Assembly: GCA_024639965.1 (NCBI GenBank)
Contig: JAHEGC010000006.1
Location: forward strand, 6,796 to 70,795
Reading direction: 5' to 3'
From: Micrococcales bacterium
Lineage (GTDB): Bacteria; Actinomycetota; Actinomycetes; Actinomycetales; Microbacteriaceae
DNA length: 64,000 bases
Notes under the pieces: generated by a model
The model's input: the letters and a program-made list of their open reading frames with translations, nothing else
Databases searched by the model: none
Told to the model about the DNA's origin: nothing
Shown here: in pieces, positions 49,498 to 60,838 of the stretch
Numbering within the stretch: position 1 is the stretch's first letter
Layout of the letters: the number at the start of each line of letters is the position of its first letter
Translations under genes and position numbers: made by a program

Positions 49498-52400
49498 GCC
49501 TTGACCACCCCGATGCGAACGCGCGATCCGTCGCCAACCTCAAACGTTCCCGAATCCCCGTCGACGAATTCGAGTTCGAGAGCGAGGGTCTCCCCCGCGA
49601 TGAGATCGCCGTGTTCCCGCATCGCGACGATCGCGACGGCGTCGCTCTCAATCTCGAGCCGGATGCGGTCGCTCACGTCGAGCCCCGCGTCCTTGCGCGC
49701 TTGCTGAACCGCTCGGATGACATCGCGAGCGAGTCCCTCGGCCGCGAGTTCCGGCGTCACGACGGTGTCGAGCACGACGAACCCCCCGCTCGCAAGGAAC
49801 GACACGGCCACCGCGGTGTCGGCGACGTCGAGAACGAGGTCGTATTCACCCGCCTCCAGCGCAATCCCGCCTGCCGTGACGACGTCTCCGTCGACCGACC
49901 AATCCCCCGCCTTCGTGGCGGCGATGACCTGCTGAACCTGTCCGCCGAGTCGCGGTCCGAGCGCGCGGGCATTGACCGAAAGGCGGCGGGTGATTCCGTA
50001 TTCACCGATCGATTCTTCGCGCATCGTGACGACGGTGACGTTCTTGACGTTGAGCTCGTCGCGGAGCACGTCGGTGAACGCGGCGACGGCCGGGGCGTCG
50101 GGCACGACGACGGTGAGTTCGCCGAGAGGCAGGCGCACGCGCAACCCCTCGGATTTCCGCAACGCGAGCCCAGCGGATGCGACCTCACGGATGTGGTCCA
50201 TCGCCACGACGAGGTTGTGATCGGCGGGGAACTCGGCCGCATCGGGCCAGTCCTCGAGGTGAACACTGTCACCACCGGTGAGCCCGCGCCACACCTCTTC
50301 GGTCACGAGCGGAGCGAGTGGTGCCGCGACGCGACACACCGTTTCGAGCACCGTGTAGAGCGTGTCGACAGCATCGGTGTCGGTGCCATCCCAGAAACGG
50401 TCACGCGAACGGCGCACGTACCAGTTGGTGAGCACGTCGGCAAAGTCGCGGATCGTGGCCGCCGCCATCGGACTGTCGAGTGCATCGAGATGGGTTTGGG
50501 CCGTCTCGATGAGGTCCCGCGTTTTGGCGAGCAAGTACCGGTCGAGAACGTGTGTCGAATCGGTGCGGCGCACCGGTTCGCGATCGCCCGCGTAGAGCGT
50601 GAAGAAGTAATACGTGCTCCACAGAGGAAGGAGGAACTGGCGCACCGCCTCGCGGATTCCCTCCTCGGTGACGACGAGATTGCCACCCCGGATGACGCTG
50701 GAGGACATGAGGAACCACCGCATCGCGTCGGCCCCGTCGCGCTCGAACACCTCGGAGACGTCGGGATAGTTGCGAAGAGACTTCGACATCTTTTGGCCGT
50801 CGTTGCCGAGCACGATGCCGTGCGAGATGACGTTGGTGAACGCCGGGCGGTCGAACAGCGCGGTCGAGAGAACGTGGAGGGTGTAGAACCAGCCACGTGT
50901 TTGGCCGATGTATTCGACGATGAAGTCCGCCGGGTTGTGGCTGTCGAACCACTCACGGTTCTCGAACGGATAGTGAACCTGGGCGAACGGCATCGAACCC
51001 GAATCGAACCACACGTCGAGCACGTCGGTGATGCGCCGCATCGTCGACTTCCCCGTCGGATCGTCGGGGTTTGGGCGGGTGAGTTCGTCGATTGCCGGGC
51101 GGTGCAGGTCGGTCGGACGAACCCCGAAATCCGCTTCGAGCTCGTCGAGTGAGCCGTAAACGTCGATGCGCGGGTATTCGGGGTCGTCGCTCTTCCACAC
51201 GGGAATCGGGCTACCCCAATAACGATTGCGCGAGATGGACCAGTCGCGAGCGCCGCTCAGCCACTTGCCGAATTGACCGTCTTTGACGTTGTCGGGAACC
51301 CAGTTGATTTGTTGGTTGAGTTCGCCCATACGGTCGCGGAAGTCGGGCACGCGGATGAACCACGACGAGACTGCCTTGTAGATGAGCGGATTGCGACAAC
51401 GCCAGCAGTGCGGGTACGAGTGGTCGTAGGACTTCTGCTGAAGTAGCCGCCCCTCCGTCTTGAGTTTCTGGGTGATCGGTTTGTTCGCGTCGAACACGTG
51501 AAGGCCTGCGAAGTCGTCGACGTCGCTGAGGAATTTGCCCGAGTCGTCGATTGACACGATGACGGGGATTCCCGCCGTTGCCGTGGTGATTTGGTCGTCC
51601 TCGCCGTAGGCGGGTGCCTGGTGAACGATTCCCGTTCCCTCACCGGTCGCGACATAGTCGGCGACGAGGATCTGCCAGGCGTTTTCCATACCTTCGTGGT
51701 CGGCGTAGTAATCCCACAGGCGCGTGTAGGTGACGCCGTCGAGCTGTCGGCCCGAAATCGTCGAGGTGATCGCCGCTGTCGCATTCTCGGCGTCGTCGTA
51801 TCCGAGCTCCTTCGCGTAGGAACCCACGGTGTCAGTGGCGAGGAGGAACTTCTCCCCCTCGGCGGCAGCACCGTTCGGCCCGGCGGGGATGACGGCGTAG
51901 ACGATGTCAGGACCGACCGCGAGCGCCGCGTTGGTGGGGAGTGTCCACGGTGTGGTCGTCCAGGCGAGTGCGGCGACGCCGGCGAGGCCCAGGTCGTGAG
52001 CCGTCGAACCGGTCAACGGGAAGGTGACGGTGACGGATTGGTCTTGACGCGCCTTGTACACGTCGTCGTCCATGCGGAGTTCGTGGTTCGACAGCGGGGT
52101 CTGGTCGCGCCAGCAGTATGGCAGCACACGGTATCCCTCGTAGGCGAGACCCTTGTCGTGGAGTTGCTTGAACGCCCAAATGACGCTTTCCATGAAGGTG
52201 ATGTCGAGGGTCTTGTAGTCGTTTTCGAAGTCGACCCAGCGCGCTTGGCGCGTGACGTACTCTTCCCACTCCTTCGTGTATCGAAGGACGGCTTCCTTGG
52301 CGGTCTGGTTGAACGCCGCGAGCCCCATCTCCTCGATCTGGGATTTGTCGGTGATACCGAGTTGACGTTCCGCTTCGAGTTCGGCGGGGAGCCCATGGGT

Positions 52401-52679
52401 GTCCCACCCGAATCGGCGGTGAACCTGCTTGCCGCGCATCGTTTGATAACGGGGGAACAAATCTTTGGCGTACCCGGTGAGGAGGTGACCGTAGTGCGGG
52501 AGACCGTTGGCGAACGGTGGTCCGTCGTAAAACACCCACTCGTCGCACCCTTCGCGGTTCGCGATCGACTTGCGGAACGTGTCGTGGTTCGCCCAGTAGG
52601 TGAGCACCTCGTGCTCGATGGCCGGAAACGACGGTGACGGTTGCACTCCGATGGTGTCGCGGTGCCTCGGGTATGTCAT
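49494..52679 (-). CDS. ileS: Isoleucyl-tRNA synthetase (long, eukaryote-like type)
   Basis: [40 protein letters not shown] motifs; 1061 aa. Confidence 0.95.
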   Translation of the reverse strand: MTYPRHRDTIGVQPSPSFPAIEHEVLTYWANHDTFRKSIANREGCDEWVFYDGPPFANGLPHYGHLLTGYAKDLFPRYQTMRGKQVHRRFGWDTHGLPAELEAERQLGITDKSQIEEMGLAAFNQTAKEAVLRYTKEWEEYVTRQARWVDFENDYKTLDITFMESVIWAFKQLHDKGLAYEGYRVLPYCWRDQTPLSNHELRMDDDVYKARQDQSVTVTFPLTGSTAHDLGLAGVAALAWTTTPWTLPTNAALAVGPDIVYAVIPAGPNGAAAEGEKFLLATDTVGSYAKELGYDDAENATAAITSTISGRQLDGVTYTRLWDYYADHEGMENAWQILVADYVATGEGTGIVHQAPAYGEDDQITTATAGIPVIVSIDDSGKFLSDVDDFAGLHVFDANKPITQKLKTEGRLLQQKSYDHSYPHCWRCRNPLIYKAVSSWFIRVPDFRDRMGELNQQINWVPDNVKDGQFGKWLSGARDWSISRNRYWGSPIPVWKSDDPEYPRIDVYGSLDELEADFGVRPTDLHRPAIDELTRPNPDDPTGKSTMRRITDVLDVWFDSGSMPFAQVHYPFENREWFDSHNPADFIVEYIGQTRGWFYTLHVLSTALFDRPAFTNVISHGIVLGNDGQKMSKSLRNYPDVSEVFERDGADAMRWFLMSSSVIRGGNLVVTEEGIREAVRQFLLPLWSTYYFFTLYAGDREPVRRTDSTHVLDRYLLAKTRDLIETAQTHLDALDSPMAAATIRDFADVLTNWYVRRSRDRFWDGTDTDAVDTLYTVLETVCRVAAPLAPLVTEEVWRGLTGGDSVHLEDWPDAAEFPADHNLVVAMDHIREVASAGLALRKSEGLRVRLPLGELTVVVPDAPAVAAFTDVLRDELNVKNVTVVTMREESIGEYGITRRLSVNARALGPRLGGQVQQVIAATKAGDWSVDGDVVTAGGIALEAGEYDLVLDVADTAVAVSFLASGGFVVLDTVVTPELAAEGLARDVIRAVQQARKDAGLDVSDRIRLEIESDAVAIVAMREHGDLIAGETLALELEFVDGDSGTFEVGDGSRVRIGVVKA

Positions 52680-52683
52680 GGTT

Positions 52684-52845
52684 CTCCTCTGTCACTCCGA
52701 GGACGAGAATCGCTTCCCGCGGTACCACCCCGATTGCCTTGCGGCCACTCGTTGACTGCTGTGACGGGCTTACCCGCGCGGTTCTACCGGGCTCTCGCCC
52801 CTCTTCCGCGAACTCCCCGGTGATGGCCGGATCGACGTCGTTAGG
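52684..52845 (-). promoter_or_regulatory. T-box riboswitch leader of ileS
   Basis: Reverse strand has AATCGGGGTGGTACCGCGGGAAGCG T-box core (plus 52716-52730 cccgcggtaccaccc); short CCGG-CCATCA-CCGG stem with ATC in the loop. Confidence 0.92.
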
Positions 52846-54027
52846 TCATATTCTACGCGAAATCGCCCGGAGCATCAGCGCGAACGCAACGGCCTGCGCC
52901 GGAACGGTGATGGAGAGCAGCCATGTGACATCGGTGTACAACGCGCCAGCGAGAACCGAACCGAGGAAGGTGCCGACGCCCTGGAATGCGGCAAAGAGTC
53001 CGTAAGCCGCTCCACGTCGTTCGACACTGACGAGGTCGGCGATATATGCCTTGACGGTGGAGTCTTGAACTCCGGTGGCAAAGCCCCAGAGGGTGACGCC
53101 CGCGATAACGGACCAGACATCACCCGCGAAGGCGAGGAACGGCACTGCCACGGAGGCGATCGGCACGGCGAGGAACACGCTCCCCCCGACTCGGTCGTAC
53201 CAGCGGCCGGCGACGAAGGCCGCGATGGCCGCAGCAAACATCCCCCACGCGAACACGAGTGGCACGGCGGCGATGTCGACGAGGTGTGAGGCGGAAAGGT
53301 GGAACGACATCATTCCGAAGCCGACGAGACCGAGCGTGGTGAACGCGGTGGACGCGGCGAATCGATAAAACTCCGGGGGAAGTGTCCGGAATCCCGTGGT
53401 CGCGAGTGCTGGCGATTCGGGAGCGACTTCGATGAGTGCGTGCACGCGCGTGAAGTGCTTGACACCGAACAACACCGCGAGGGCGATGATGGCGGGAACG
53501 AGGAGCGCGAGGAGCGCGGTCCACATGTCCCCCGTCGCGGCGATGATCGCCGAGACGACCAGTGGGCCCGAGAACGCCCCGATTTGGTCCATCACCTTGT
53601 GAACGCCGAAACCGGTGCCTCGGCCCACCACACGCGCAGCACCCGCGAGGAGGACAGTTTTCGCCGGACTGCGCACGGCCTTGCCGATGCGCTCGACCGT
53701 CACGAGGATCGAACCGGCGATGAGCCCGCCCGCCCCGAGAAGGGGTGCAACAGCGAGGAGCGGGACGCACACCGCGGTGAGAGCGTAGCCCGCGAAGGTG
53801 TACCCCCAATAGTTGCGGGAGCGGTCGACCATCGGTCCCGTCGCGAGGCGGAGCAGGAATCCGGCCGCCTCGGAGATGCCCGAGACGAGACCCACGACAA
53901 ACGCCGACGCACCGAGTGCGGCGAGGACGGGACCGACAATCGATCGCGCACCGTCGGAGACCATGTCGGTTGTGAGGCTGACAAGACCGAAGCCGAACAC
54001 CACGCGCCATGCCGTTGACTTGTTCAT
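52846..54027 (-). CDS. MFS transporter
   Basis: 12-TM type sequence; GFGLVSLTTDMVSDGARSIVGPVL. Confidence 0.88.
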   Translation of the reverse strand: MNKSTAWRVVFGFGLVSLTTDMVSDGARSIVGPVLAALGASAFVVGLVSGISEAAGFLLRLATGPMVDRSRNYWGYTFAGYALTAVCVPLLAVAPLLGAGGLIAGSILVTVERIGKAVRSPAKTVLLAGAARVVGRGTGFGVHKVMDQIGAFSGPLVVSAIIAATGDMWTALLALLVPAIIALAVLFGVKHFTRVHALIEVAPESPALATTGFRTLPPEFYRFAASTAFTTLGLVGFGMMSFHLSASHLVDIAAVPLVFAWGMFAAAIAAFVAGRWYDRVGGSVFLAVPIASVAVPFLAFAGDVWSVIAGVTLWGFATGVQDSTVKAYIADLVSVERRGAAYGLFAAFQGVGTFLGSVLAGALYTDVTWLLSITVPAQAVAFALMLRAISRRI

Positions 54028-54065
54028 TGGGGCTATTCTTCACGAAGAAGCCCGAGGAGGATTTC

Positions 54066-54590
54066 ATGGCACGCAATTCCGTTCCCACCCAACAAACCGG
54101 TCGACGCGGAAGCGCGCTCGCCCTCGTCATCTCGATACTCGTTCCGTTCGTCATCGGCGGGCTCGGCGCACTGTCGACCGCCGGCAACGTGACGGGTTGG
54201 TACGCCGACGCGAACAAAGCTCCGTGGACTCCGCCGAACTGGGTGTTCGGCCCCGTCTGGTCGATGCTCTACACGTTCATGGGTGTCGCGTTCTGGCTCG
54301 TCTGGCGCCAGGTTGACGGCGCCCGCCGAACCAAGGGCATCCGCCTGTTCATCGCTCAGCTCGCGCTCAACGCGATCTGGACCCCCATATTCTTCTCCGG
54401 CTTCCCTGCGTGGGGGCCGATAGCGTTCTGGATCGGCGTCGTCATCATCCTCGCGATGGACGTTCTCGTGTGGCTGACGATCGTCGAGTTCAAGTACGTC
54501 AGCATCAGTGCCGCGCGACTCCTCATCCCCTATGAGGCGTGGCTGTGGATTGCCACCTCTCTCAACATCTATCTCGCCGTCGCGAACTAA
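54066..54590 (+). CDS. TspO/MBR family protein
   Basis: WYADANKAPWTPPNWVFGPVWSMLYTFMGVAFWLVWR. Confidence 0.93.
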   Translation: MARNSVPTQQTGRRGSALALVISILVPFVIGGLGALSTAGNVTGWYADANKAPWTPPNWVFGPVWSMLYTFMGVAFWLVWRQVDGARRTKGIRLFIAQLALNAIWTPIFFSGFPAWGPIAFWIGVVIILAMDVLVWLTIVEFKYVSISAARLLIPYEAWLWIATSLNIYLAVAN

Positions 54591-54680
54591 CCGCGACGCG
54601 CCGGCCCGAGCCGGTTGATAGATTGGAACTCGTTTGTGAGGCATCCACACCCGATGCCGCCGATAGTGAAAGAGGCTCCC

Positions 54681-57251
54681 GTGCCCAGCGACATCCCCGA
54701 AAAACCGGCACTCGAAGGACTGGAAGCCCACTGGGGTGACATCTGGGAACGCGAAGGGACATACGCGTTCGATCGCGCCCGTGCCGTTGAGCTGGGCAAG
54801 GACTCGGTGTTCGCCGTCGACACGCCTCCGCCGACGGCGTCGGGTTCGTTGCATATCGGACACGTGTTTTCGTACACGCACATGGACCTCGCGGCCCGCT
54901 TCCAACGCGCGAACGGCAAGGTCATCTTTTACCCCATGGGATGGGACGACAACGGACTCCCCACGGAGCGCCGCGTGCAGAACTATTACGGGGTGCGCTG
55001 CGATCCCACCCTCCCGTATGACGCGTCGTTCACGCCCCCACAGGAGGGCGGTGAAGGAACGAGCGGCAAGGCCGCCGATCAGGTTCCCATCTCGCGACGA
55101 AACTTTGTTGAACTCTGCGAACGACTGACCGTCGAGGACGAGAAGAAGTTCGAAGAGCTGTGGCGAACGCTCGGTCTCTCGGTCGACTGGGCGCAGACGT
55201 ACCGCACCATCTCCGACGAATCGCAGCGCACCGCCCAGCGGGCGTTCCTGCGCAACCTCGCCCGCGGTGAGGCGTACCAGGCCGACGCACCCACCCTGTG
55301 GGACATCACCTTCCGCACCGCGGTCGCGCAAGCGGAACTGGAGGACAAGGAGATGCCCGGCGCGTATCACCGCGTGTCGTTCCACAAGCCCGATGGCGGC
55401 ACGATCGACATCGAAACGACCCGCCCCGAACTCATCCCCGCGTGTGTCGCGCTCGTCGCGAACCCGGAAGACGAGCGCTACAAGCCGTACTTCGGCACGA
55501 CCGTTCGGACGCCGCTCTTCGGCGTCGAGGTTCCCGTGCTCGCCCATCCGCTCGCCCAGATCGACAAGGGAAGCGGCATCGCGATGATCTGTACGTTCGG
55601 TGACGTCACCGACGTCGTGTGGTGGCGTGAACTGAGCCTCCCCACGCGCCCGATGCTCGGTTTCGACGGACGCGTCATGAGCGAACCGCCGGCGGGCATC
55701 GACTCCGACGAGCAGCGCGCCCTCTACGCCGAACTCGCGGGCAAGACCGTGTTCTCGGCGAAGGCGCGCATGGTCGAACTCCTCACCGAGTCGGGAGACC
55801 TTATCGGCGAACCCCGCCCCATCACCCACCCCGTCAAGTTCTTCGAAAAGGGCGACAAGCCCCTCGAAATCGTCACGACCCGTCAGTGGTACATCTCCAA
55901 CGGCGCCAAGGACGAAGACCTGCGCTCACGCCTCCTCCAGCGCGGCGAACAGGTCGACTTCCACCCTGACTTCATGCGCGTGCGCTACGAGAACTGGGTG
56001 AGTGGACTCAACGGCGACTGGCTCATCTCGCGCCAGCGATTCTTCGGCGTTCCCATCCCTGTGTGGTACCCGCTCGACGGCGACGGTAACCCCGTCTTCG
56101 ACAAGCCGATTGTTCCCGCCGAAGATCAGCTCCCCGTCGATCCGTCGTCGCAGCCCGCCCCCGGGTACACCGACGACCAGCGCGGGGTTCCCGGCGGTTT
56201 CGTCGGCGAAGTCGACGTAATGGACACCTGGGCTACCTCCTCGCTCACCCCGCAAATCGCGGGCAAGTGGGGCGAAGACGACGAACTCTGGAACCTCGTG
56301 TTCCCCTATTCCCTTCGATCGCAGGGCCAGGACATCATCCGAACCTGGCTGTTCTCCACCGTGTTGCGCGCCGAGCTTGAGCACGGCGTCGCCCCATGGG
56401 CTCACGCGGGAATCTCGGGATTCATCGTCGACCCCGACCGAAAGAAAATGTCGAAATCGAAGGGCAACGTGGTCACCCCGCAGGGAATGCTCGACGAGCA
56501 CGGCTCCGACGCGGTTCGATACTGGGCGGCATCGAGCCGACTGGGCACCGACGCGGCCTTCGACCCCGAAAATCCGAAGCAAATCAAAATCGGTCGTCGT
56601 CTCGCCATCAAGGTGCTCAACGCGGCGAAGTTCGTCTACTCCTTCGCCCACACCGACGGTGCGCCCGTCACCGAGCCACTAGACGTCGACATGCTCCGAC
56701 GCCTCGCCGAGGTGGTGCGCGTCGCCACCGATTCTTACGAACAGTTCGACCACGCCCGCGCTCTCGAGACGACCGAACAGTTCTTCTGGACCTTCACCGA
56801 CGACTACCTCGAACTCGTCAAGGAGCGCGCCTACCGCGACGCCTCCCCCGAGCAAGCGAGTGCCGTCGCCGCGCTTCGCCTCGCGATTGACGTGTTCCTT
56901 CGCCTCCTCGCGCCGGTCCTGCCGTTCGCCACCGAGGAGGTCTGGCGCTGGACCCACGACGGGTCGATTCACGTCGCTCCGTGGCCGACCGTGAACGAGA
57001 TCCCGGTTTCGGGTGCCAGCAGCGGTCTGCTCGACCTCTGTGGTACCGCGCTCATCGGAATTCGTGGAGCGAAGACCGAAGCAAAGGCCTCGCAGAAGAC
57101 TCCGGTGACGAGTGGGACGGTCACCGGCCCGGCGTTGCTCGCCGAGGCGAAGGACGATCTCGCGGCCGTTGGACGCATCGCCGAACTCACCCTCGTCGAA
57201 TCCGACGAGGTTGCCGTTCGCGACATCGTTCTCGACGAAACCGCCGAATAA
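54681..57251 (+). CDS. valS: Valyl-tRNA synthetase
   Basis: [52 protein letters not shown] start with upstream AGAGG. Confidence 0.95.
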   Translation: MPSDIPEKPALEGLEAHWGDIWEREGTYAFDRARAVELGKDSVFAVDTPPPTASGSLHIGHVFSYTHMDLAARFQRANGKVIFYPMGWDDNGLPTERRVQNYYGVRCDPTLPYDASFTPPQEGGEGTSGKAADQVPISRRNFVELCERLTVEDEKKFEELWRTLGLSVDWAQTYRTISDESQRTAQRAFLRNLARGEAYQADAPTLWDITFRTAVAQAELEDKEMPGAYHRVSFHKPDGGTIDIETTRPELIPACVALVANPEDERYKPYFGTTVRTPLFGVEVPVLAHPLAQIDKGSGIAMICTFGDVTDVVWWRELSLPTRPMLGFDGRVMSEPPAGIDSDEQRALYAELAGKTVFSAKARMVELLTESGDLIGEPRPITHPVKFFEKGDKPLEIVTTRQWYISNGAKDEDLRSRLLQRGEQVDFHPDFMRVRYENWVSGLNGDWLISRQRFFGVPIPVWYPLDGDGNPVFDKPIVPAEDQLPVDPSSQPAPGYTDDQRGVPGGFVGEVDVMDTWATSSLTPQIAGKWGEDDELWNLVFPYSLRSQGQDIIRTWLFSTVLRAELEHGVAPWAHAGISGFIVDPDRKKMSKSKGNVVTPQGMLDEHGSDAVRYWAASSRLGTDAAFDPENPKQIKIGRRLAIKVLNAAKFVYSFAHTDGAPVTEPLDVDMLRRLAEVVRVATDSYEQFDHARALETTEQFFWTFTDDYLELVKERAYRDASPEQASAVAALRLAIDVFLRLLAPVLPFATEEVWRWTHDGSIHVAPWPTVNEIPVSGASSGLLDLCGTALIGIRGAKTEAKASQKTPVTSGTVTGPALLAEAKDDLAAVGRIAELTLVESDEVAVRDIVLDETAE

Positions 57252-57273
57252 CGACCGGGCGTACGCTGAGGAG

Positions 57274-57720
57274 ATGAGCAACATCAGCGTTCGCCCCATC
57301 GAAGCCCGTGACGAGAGCGCCTGGCGCGACCTTTGGGCGCAATACGGCGCCTTCTACAAGGCCGACTTCACCGAACCTCAGACCGCCACGGTCTGGCGCT
57401 GGTTACTCGACCAGGAGCACTCGACTAACGGGTGGGTCGCCGAACTCGACGGTCGCGTGGTGGGTTTCGCCCTCATGCGATCGCACTCCGACACCTTCAC
57501 GGGCGGTCCGGCCTGGTTCCTCGACGACCTCTTCACCGATCCAAGCGCCCGCGGCCACGGCGTTGCCACCGCTCTCATCACCGCGCTACGCTCACACGCC
57601 GACGCGAATGGTGGCGGGACTATCTCGTGGATCACAGGCGACGACAACAGCACCGCTCAAAGCGTTTACAACAAGCTGGCCACCCGCCGACCGTGGGTCA
57701 CTTACGAGATGAGTCACTAA
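57274..57720 (+). CDS. GNAT family N-acetyltransferase
   Basis: WFLDDLFTDPSARGHGVATALITAL acetyl-CoA motif. Confidence 0.9.
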   Translation: MSNISVRPIEARDESAWRDLWAQYGAFYKADFTEPQTATVWRWLLDQEHSTNGWVAELDGRVVGFALMRSHSDTFTGGPAWFLDDLFTDPSARGHGVATALITALRSHADANGGGTISWITGDDNSTAQSVYNKLATRRPWVTYEMSH

Positions 57721-57787
57721 CAAGAGTTAGTTGTCGGTTCGATAGACTTGGGCAATTGCCCCCTTCCCATCAAAGGACACACCCCCC

Positions 57788-58717
57788 ATGAAGACTCGTT
57801 CGATTGTTGCCGCCCTCGTGGGTTTTGCCATTCCGTCTTTGGCTGTCGCGCCTGCGTTCGCCGTCGACTACCCGATAAACGACCCGTCGGGAACGCTACT
57901 GGATACCGCGACGATGACCATTCCCGCGAGCCCGAAGGAGTTCAACATCCCGGGCAACCACAGCCACGCACTCGACGGCGACGACGATTGCCTCATGTCT
58001 GAGGGGAAGCACGTCTACGACCTCCAAGCCATCGACGTTGCCGTTGAAGGCGACTACACCTTCCGCGTTGTGGCGACGTCGTCGAACCAGACAGCGTATT
58101 ACCCCGGAGTGTGGGACGCGAAGTACTTTTATGGAGCCACCGATCTTCACCCGATTGAAGATTCGTTCCTTGCGATATACAAGAACGGGTTCAGCGCCAG
58201 CAACATCGACAACGACGTTGTTGGTTGCAACGACGACTCCAGCGAAGTTTGGGCGATTGTCGACGCGAATGATGGCGGCTCATACCCCAATTCCGTCGAC
58301 TATTTGGGTGGAACGGGAACGTGGGATTACCCCACCGATCAGGTTGTAACTCAGGCGGGCGATGAAGTTTCGACCAAGATGCCGTACTTCGAAGCTCACC
58401 TCAAGCCCGGCAAATACACCGTCCTCATCTCGGTGTACGAAGAGATGCCGGCGTCGTGGTGGAACGCAGGAACCGATGGCGACGGCTGGTCGTGGGCTTC
58501 GGGCAACGCGAGTGTCGACACCGAAATTTGGGGACCTGTCGGTGGTGCGAGCCTCAGTGACACTCCGTGGCAGCCGAGCGCACCGTCGGGATCGACCACA
58601 TCCGACAGTCTCGCCGCGACCGGCGCAACCGGTGTGGTTGAAAGCGCACTCGTTGGCGCACTGGCAATTACCGCCGGTGCGCTTGCGCTCGTGGCTCGCC
58701 GACGACGCAGTAACTAA
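57788..58717 (+). CDS. Secreted surface protein with LAATG-type cell-wall sorting signal
   Basis: Signal peptide; C-term SLAATGATGVVESALVGALAITAGALALVARRRRSN. Confidence 0.75.
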   Translation: MKTRSIVAALVGFAIPSLAVAPAFAVDYPINDPSGTLLDTATMTIPASPKEFNIPGNHSHALDGDDDCLMSEGKHVYDLQAIDVAVEGDYTFRVVATSSNQTAYYPGVWDAKYFYGATDLHPIEDSFLAIYKNGFSASNIDNDVVGCNDDSSEVWAIVDANDGGSYPNSVDYLGGTGTWDYPTDQVVTQAGDEVSTKMPYFEAHLKPGKYTVLISVYEEMPASWWNAGTDGDGWSWASGNASVDTEIWGPVGGASLSDTPWQPSAPSGSTTSDSLAATGATGVVESALVGALAITAGALALVARRRRSN

Positions 58718-58722
58718 ATTCT

Positions 58723-58770
58723 GAACAAGCGAAGCGGGTCGAGGTTTTCCTCGACCCGCTTCGCTTGTTC
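58723..58770. terminator. Strong bidirectional hairpin terminator
   Basis: 22-bp perfect stem GAACAAGCGAAGCGGGTCGAGG-TTTT-CCTCGACCCGCTTCGCTTGTTC. Confidence 0.9.
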
Positions 58771-58791
58771 CGCTCGAAGTGTCGTGGCGGG

Positions 58792-60072
58792 TTAGGCCGA
58801 CTTCTCTTTTGGCTGGCGTCGTTCGACGAGGGTGGGGGTGGCGTCGGTGAGCACCGAGGCCTCCGTGACGACAACCTTGGTGACAGAGTCGTTGGAGGGC
58901 GCTTCAAACATGCTCGGCGCGAGAACGTCTTCGAGAATCGCGCGCAGCCCCCGCGCGCCGGTGCCGCGCTTGACCGCAAGGTCGGCGATCGCTTCGAGGG
59001 CGGCTTTCTCGAATTCGAGTTCGACGCCGTCGATTTCGAACATGCGCTCGTACTGCTTGACAAGAGCGTTGCGCGGCCCAGTGAGAATATCGATGAGTGC
59101 GTCGCGGTCGAGAGGTGTAACCGAGGTGACAACAGGAAGACGGCCGATGAATTCGGGGATGAGCCCGAACTTGTGGAGGTCTTCGGGCTGAACTTCGGAA
59201 AAGAGCGACGTGACCTCACCCTTGAGTTGGAGGGGCGCGCCGAATCCGACGCCGTGACGGCCCACGCGCTGCGAGACGATCTCGTCGAGACCGGCGAACG
59301 CCCCAGCGACGATGAACAGGACGTTCGTGGTGTCGATCTGAAGGAATTCCTGGTGGGGGTGCTTGCGCCCACCCTGCGGTGGCACACTCGCAACGGTTCC
59401 CTCAAGAATTTTGAGGAGCGCCTGCTGTACGCCCTCGCCCGAGACGTCGCGGGTAATCGACGGGTTCTCCGCCTTGCGTGCGATCTTGTCGATTTCGTCG
59501 ATGTAAATGATGCCCATCTCGGCACGCTTCACGTCGTAGTCGGCGGCCTGGATGAGTTTGAGGAGGATGTTCTCGACGTCTTCACCGACATACCCGGCTT
59601 CGGTCAAGGCGGTGGCGTCGGCAACGCAGAACGGCACGTTGAGGCGCTTAGCGAGAGTCTGAGCGAGGTAGGTCTTGCCACACCCCGTCGGACCGATGAG
59701 AAGAATGTTCGATTTCGCGATCTCGACGTCGCCCTGCTCGTCGGCGGGACGAATGCCTTCTTGCGCGCGAATGCGCTTGTAGTGGTTGTACACGGCAACG
59801 GAGAGGGAACGCTTGGCAGCATCTTGACCAACGACATATTCGTTGAGGAATGCGGCTATCTCTTTGGGTTTCGGCAGATCGATGTCGATGACGTCATCGA
59901 GAGTGTCACCACCCGCCTCAGCGATACGCTCTTCGATGATCTCGTTGCACAGTTCGACGCACTCGTCGCAAATGTAAACCCCGGGGCCGGCGATGAGTTG
60001 GCCGACTTGTTTTTGGGTCTTTCCGCAGAAGTTGCACTTGAGCAGATCGGTGCTGTCGCCGATGCGTGACAT
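58792..60072 (-). CDS. clpX: ATP-dependent Clp protease ATP-binding subunit ClpX
   Basis: Zinc-binding domain [33 protein letters not shown] plus AAA+ [15 protein letters not shown]. Confidence 0.97.
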   Translation of the reverse strand: MSRIGDSTDLLKCNFCGKTQKQVGQLIAGPGVYICDECVELCNEIIEERIAEAGGDTLDDVIDIDLPKPKEIAAFLNEYVVGQDAAKRSLSVAVYNHYKRIRAQEGIRPADEQGDVEIAKSNILLIGPTGCGKTYLAQTLAKRLNVPFCVADATALTEAGYVGEDVENILLKLIQAADYDVKRAEMGIIYIDEIDKIARKAENPSITRDVSGEGVQQALLKILEGTVASVPPQGGRKHPHQEFLQIDTTNVLFIVAGAFAGLDEIVSQRVGRHGVGFGAPLQLKGEVTSLFSEVQPEDLHKFGLIPEFIGRLPVVTSVTPLDRDALIDILTGPRNALVKQYERMFEIDGVELEFEKAALEAIADLAVKRGTGARGLRAILEDVLAPSMFEAPSNDSVTKVVVTEASVLTDATPTLVERRQPKEKSA

Positions 60073-60170
60073 GGTGCCTCCTTCGCGGTCGATTCAAGCC
60101 TAACCCCGCGCACCGACGGGCTCGCTCAGGGGTGTGCAGAACGGTTCGGCGTGGCGCGTAGGCTGAAAAC

Positions 60171-60836
60171 ATGCAGTTGCGTTCGTTTTTCGCCACTTCG
60201 GCGATTGCTTTGGCCCTCTCCGCCAGTTCCACACTCCCCGCGTTCGCGCACGCGATGGTGCTCGACACTGCCCCATCCGATGGCAAAAAGGTCGATTCCG
60301 TCGACCACGTTTCGGTGACCGCAAACGAGGAACTCCTCGACATCGGCAAGAACTCGAAGGGGTTCGTCCTCGCCGTTCGTGACGAGGCGGGCCTCTACTA
60401 CGGCGATGGCTGTGTGACAATCGACCGAGATACCGCGTCGATGCCCGTCACTCTCGGCAACGCCGGCGAATACCGCGTCGTTTACCGAATCGTGTCGAAC
60501 GACGGACACCCCATCGAGGGCTCGTATTCGTTCCGGTTCGGGGGCGACGCGAGCGGTCTCGTCGGTGACGCATTCGCTGAGCGACCCCAATGTGGCGTTT
60601 CGCAGACCCCGGTCGCGCTAGACGACGATTCGACCAGCAACCCCGACGACGAGGCCGGAGAGACTCCGACGGACGCCCCCACCCTCATCGCCGAACCGAC
60701 CATCGAACCGGCAAGCCCGAACGACATGGGAATCATCCCGTGGCTCGCCGCATCGACAATCCCCGTCATTGGCGTTGCAATCTGGCTCCTCGTGCGCTCA
60801 CTCGGCAAGCGCGACTCAGAGGATCACCTCAACTAG
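60171..60836 (+). CDS. CopC-domain protein with C-terminal TM anchor
   Basis: AFAHAMVLDTAPSDGKKV...YRVVYRIVSNDGHPIEGSYSFRF. Confidence 0.85.
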   Translation: MQLRSFFATSAIALALSASSTLPAFAHAMVLDTAPSDGKKVDSVDHVSVTANEELLDIGKNSKGFVLAVRDEAGLYYGDGCVTIDRDTASMPVTLGNAGEYRVVYRIVSNDGHPIEGSYSFRFGGDASGLVGDAFAERPQCGVSQTPVALDDDSTSNPDDEAGETPTDAPTLIAEPTIEPASPNDMGIIPWLAASTIPVIGVAIWLLVRSLGKRDSEDHLN

Positions 60837-60838
60837 CG

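Noticed and set aside
49428-51152. 574-aa plus-strand ORF opposite ileS
   Set aside because: Antisense to conserved ileS; no recognisable domain.
58723-58770. Possible mobile-element end because of the 22-bp perfect inverted repeat
   Set aside because: Position between convergent genes with a TTTT loop and no transposase fits an ordinary bidirectional terminator.
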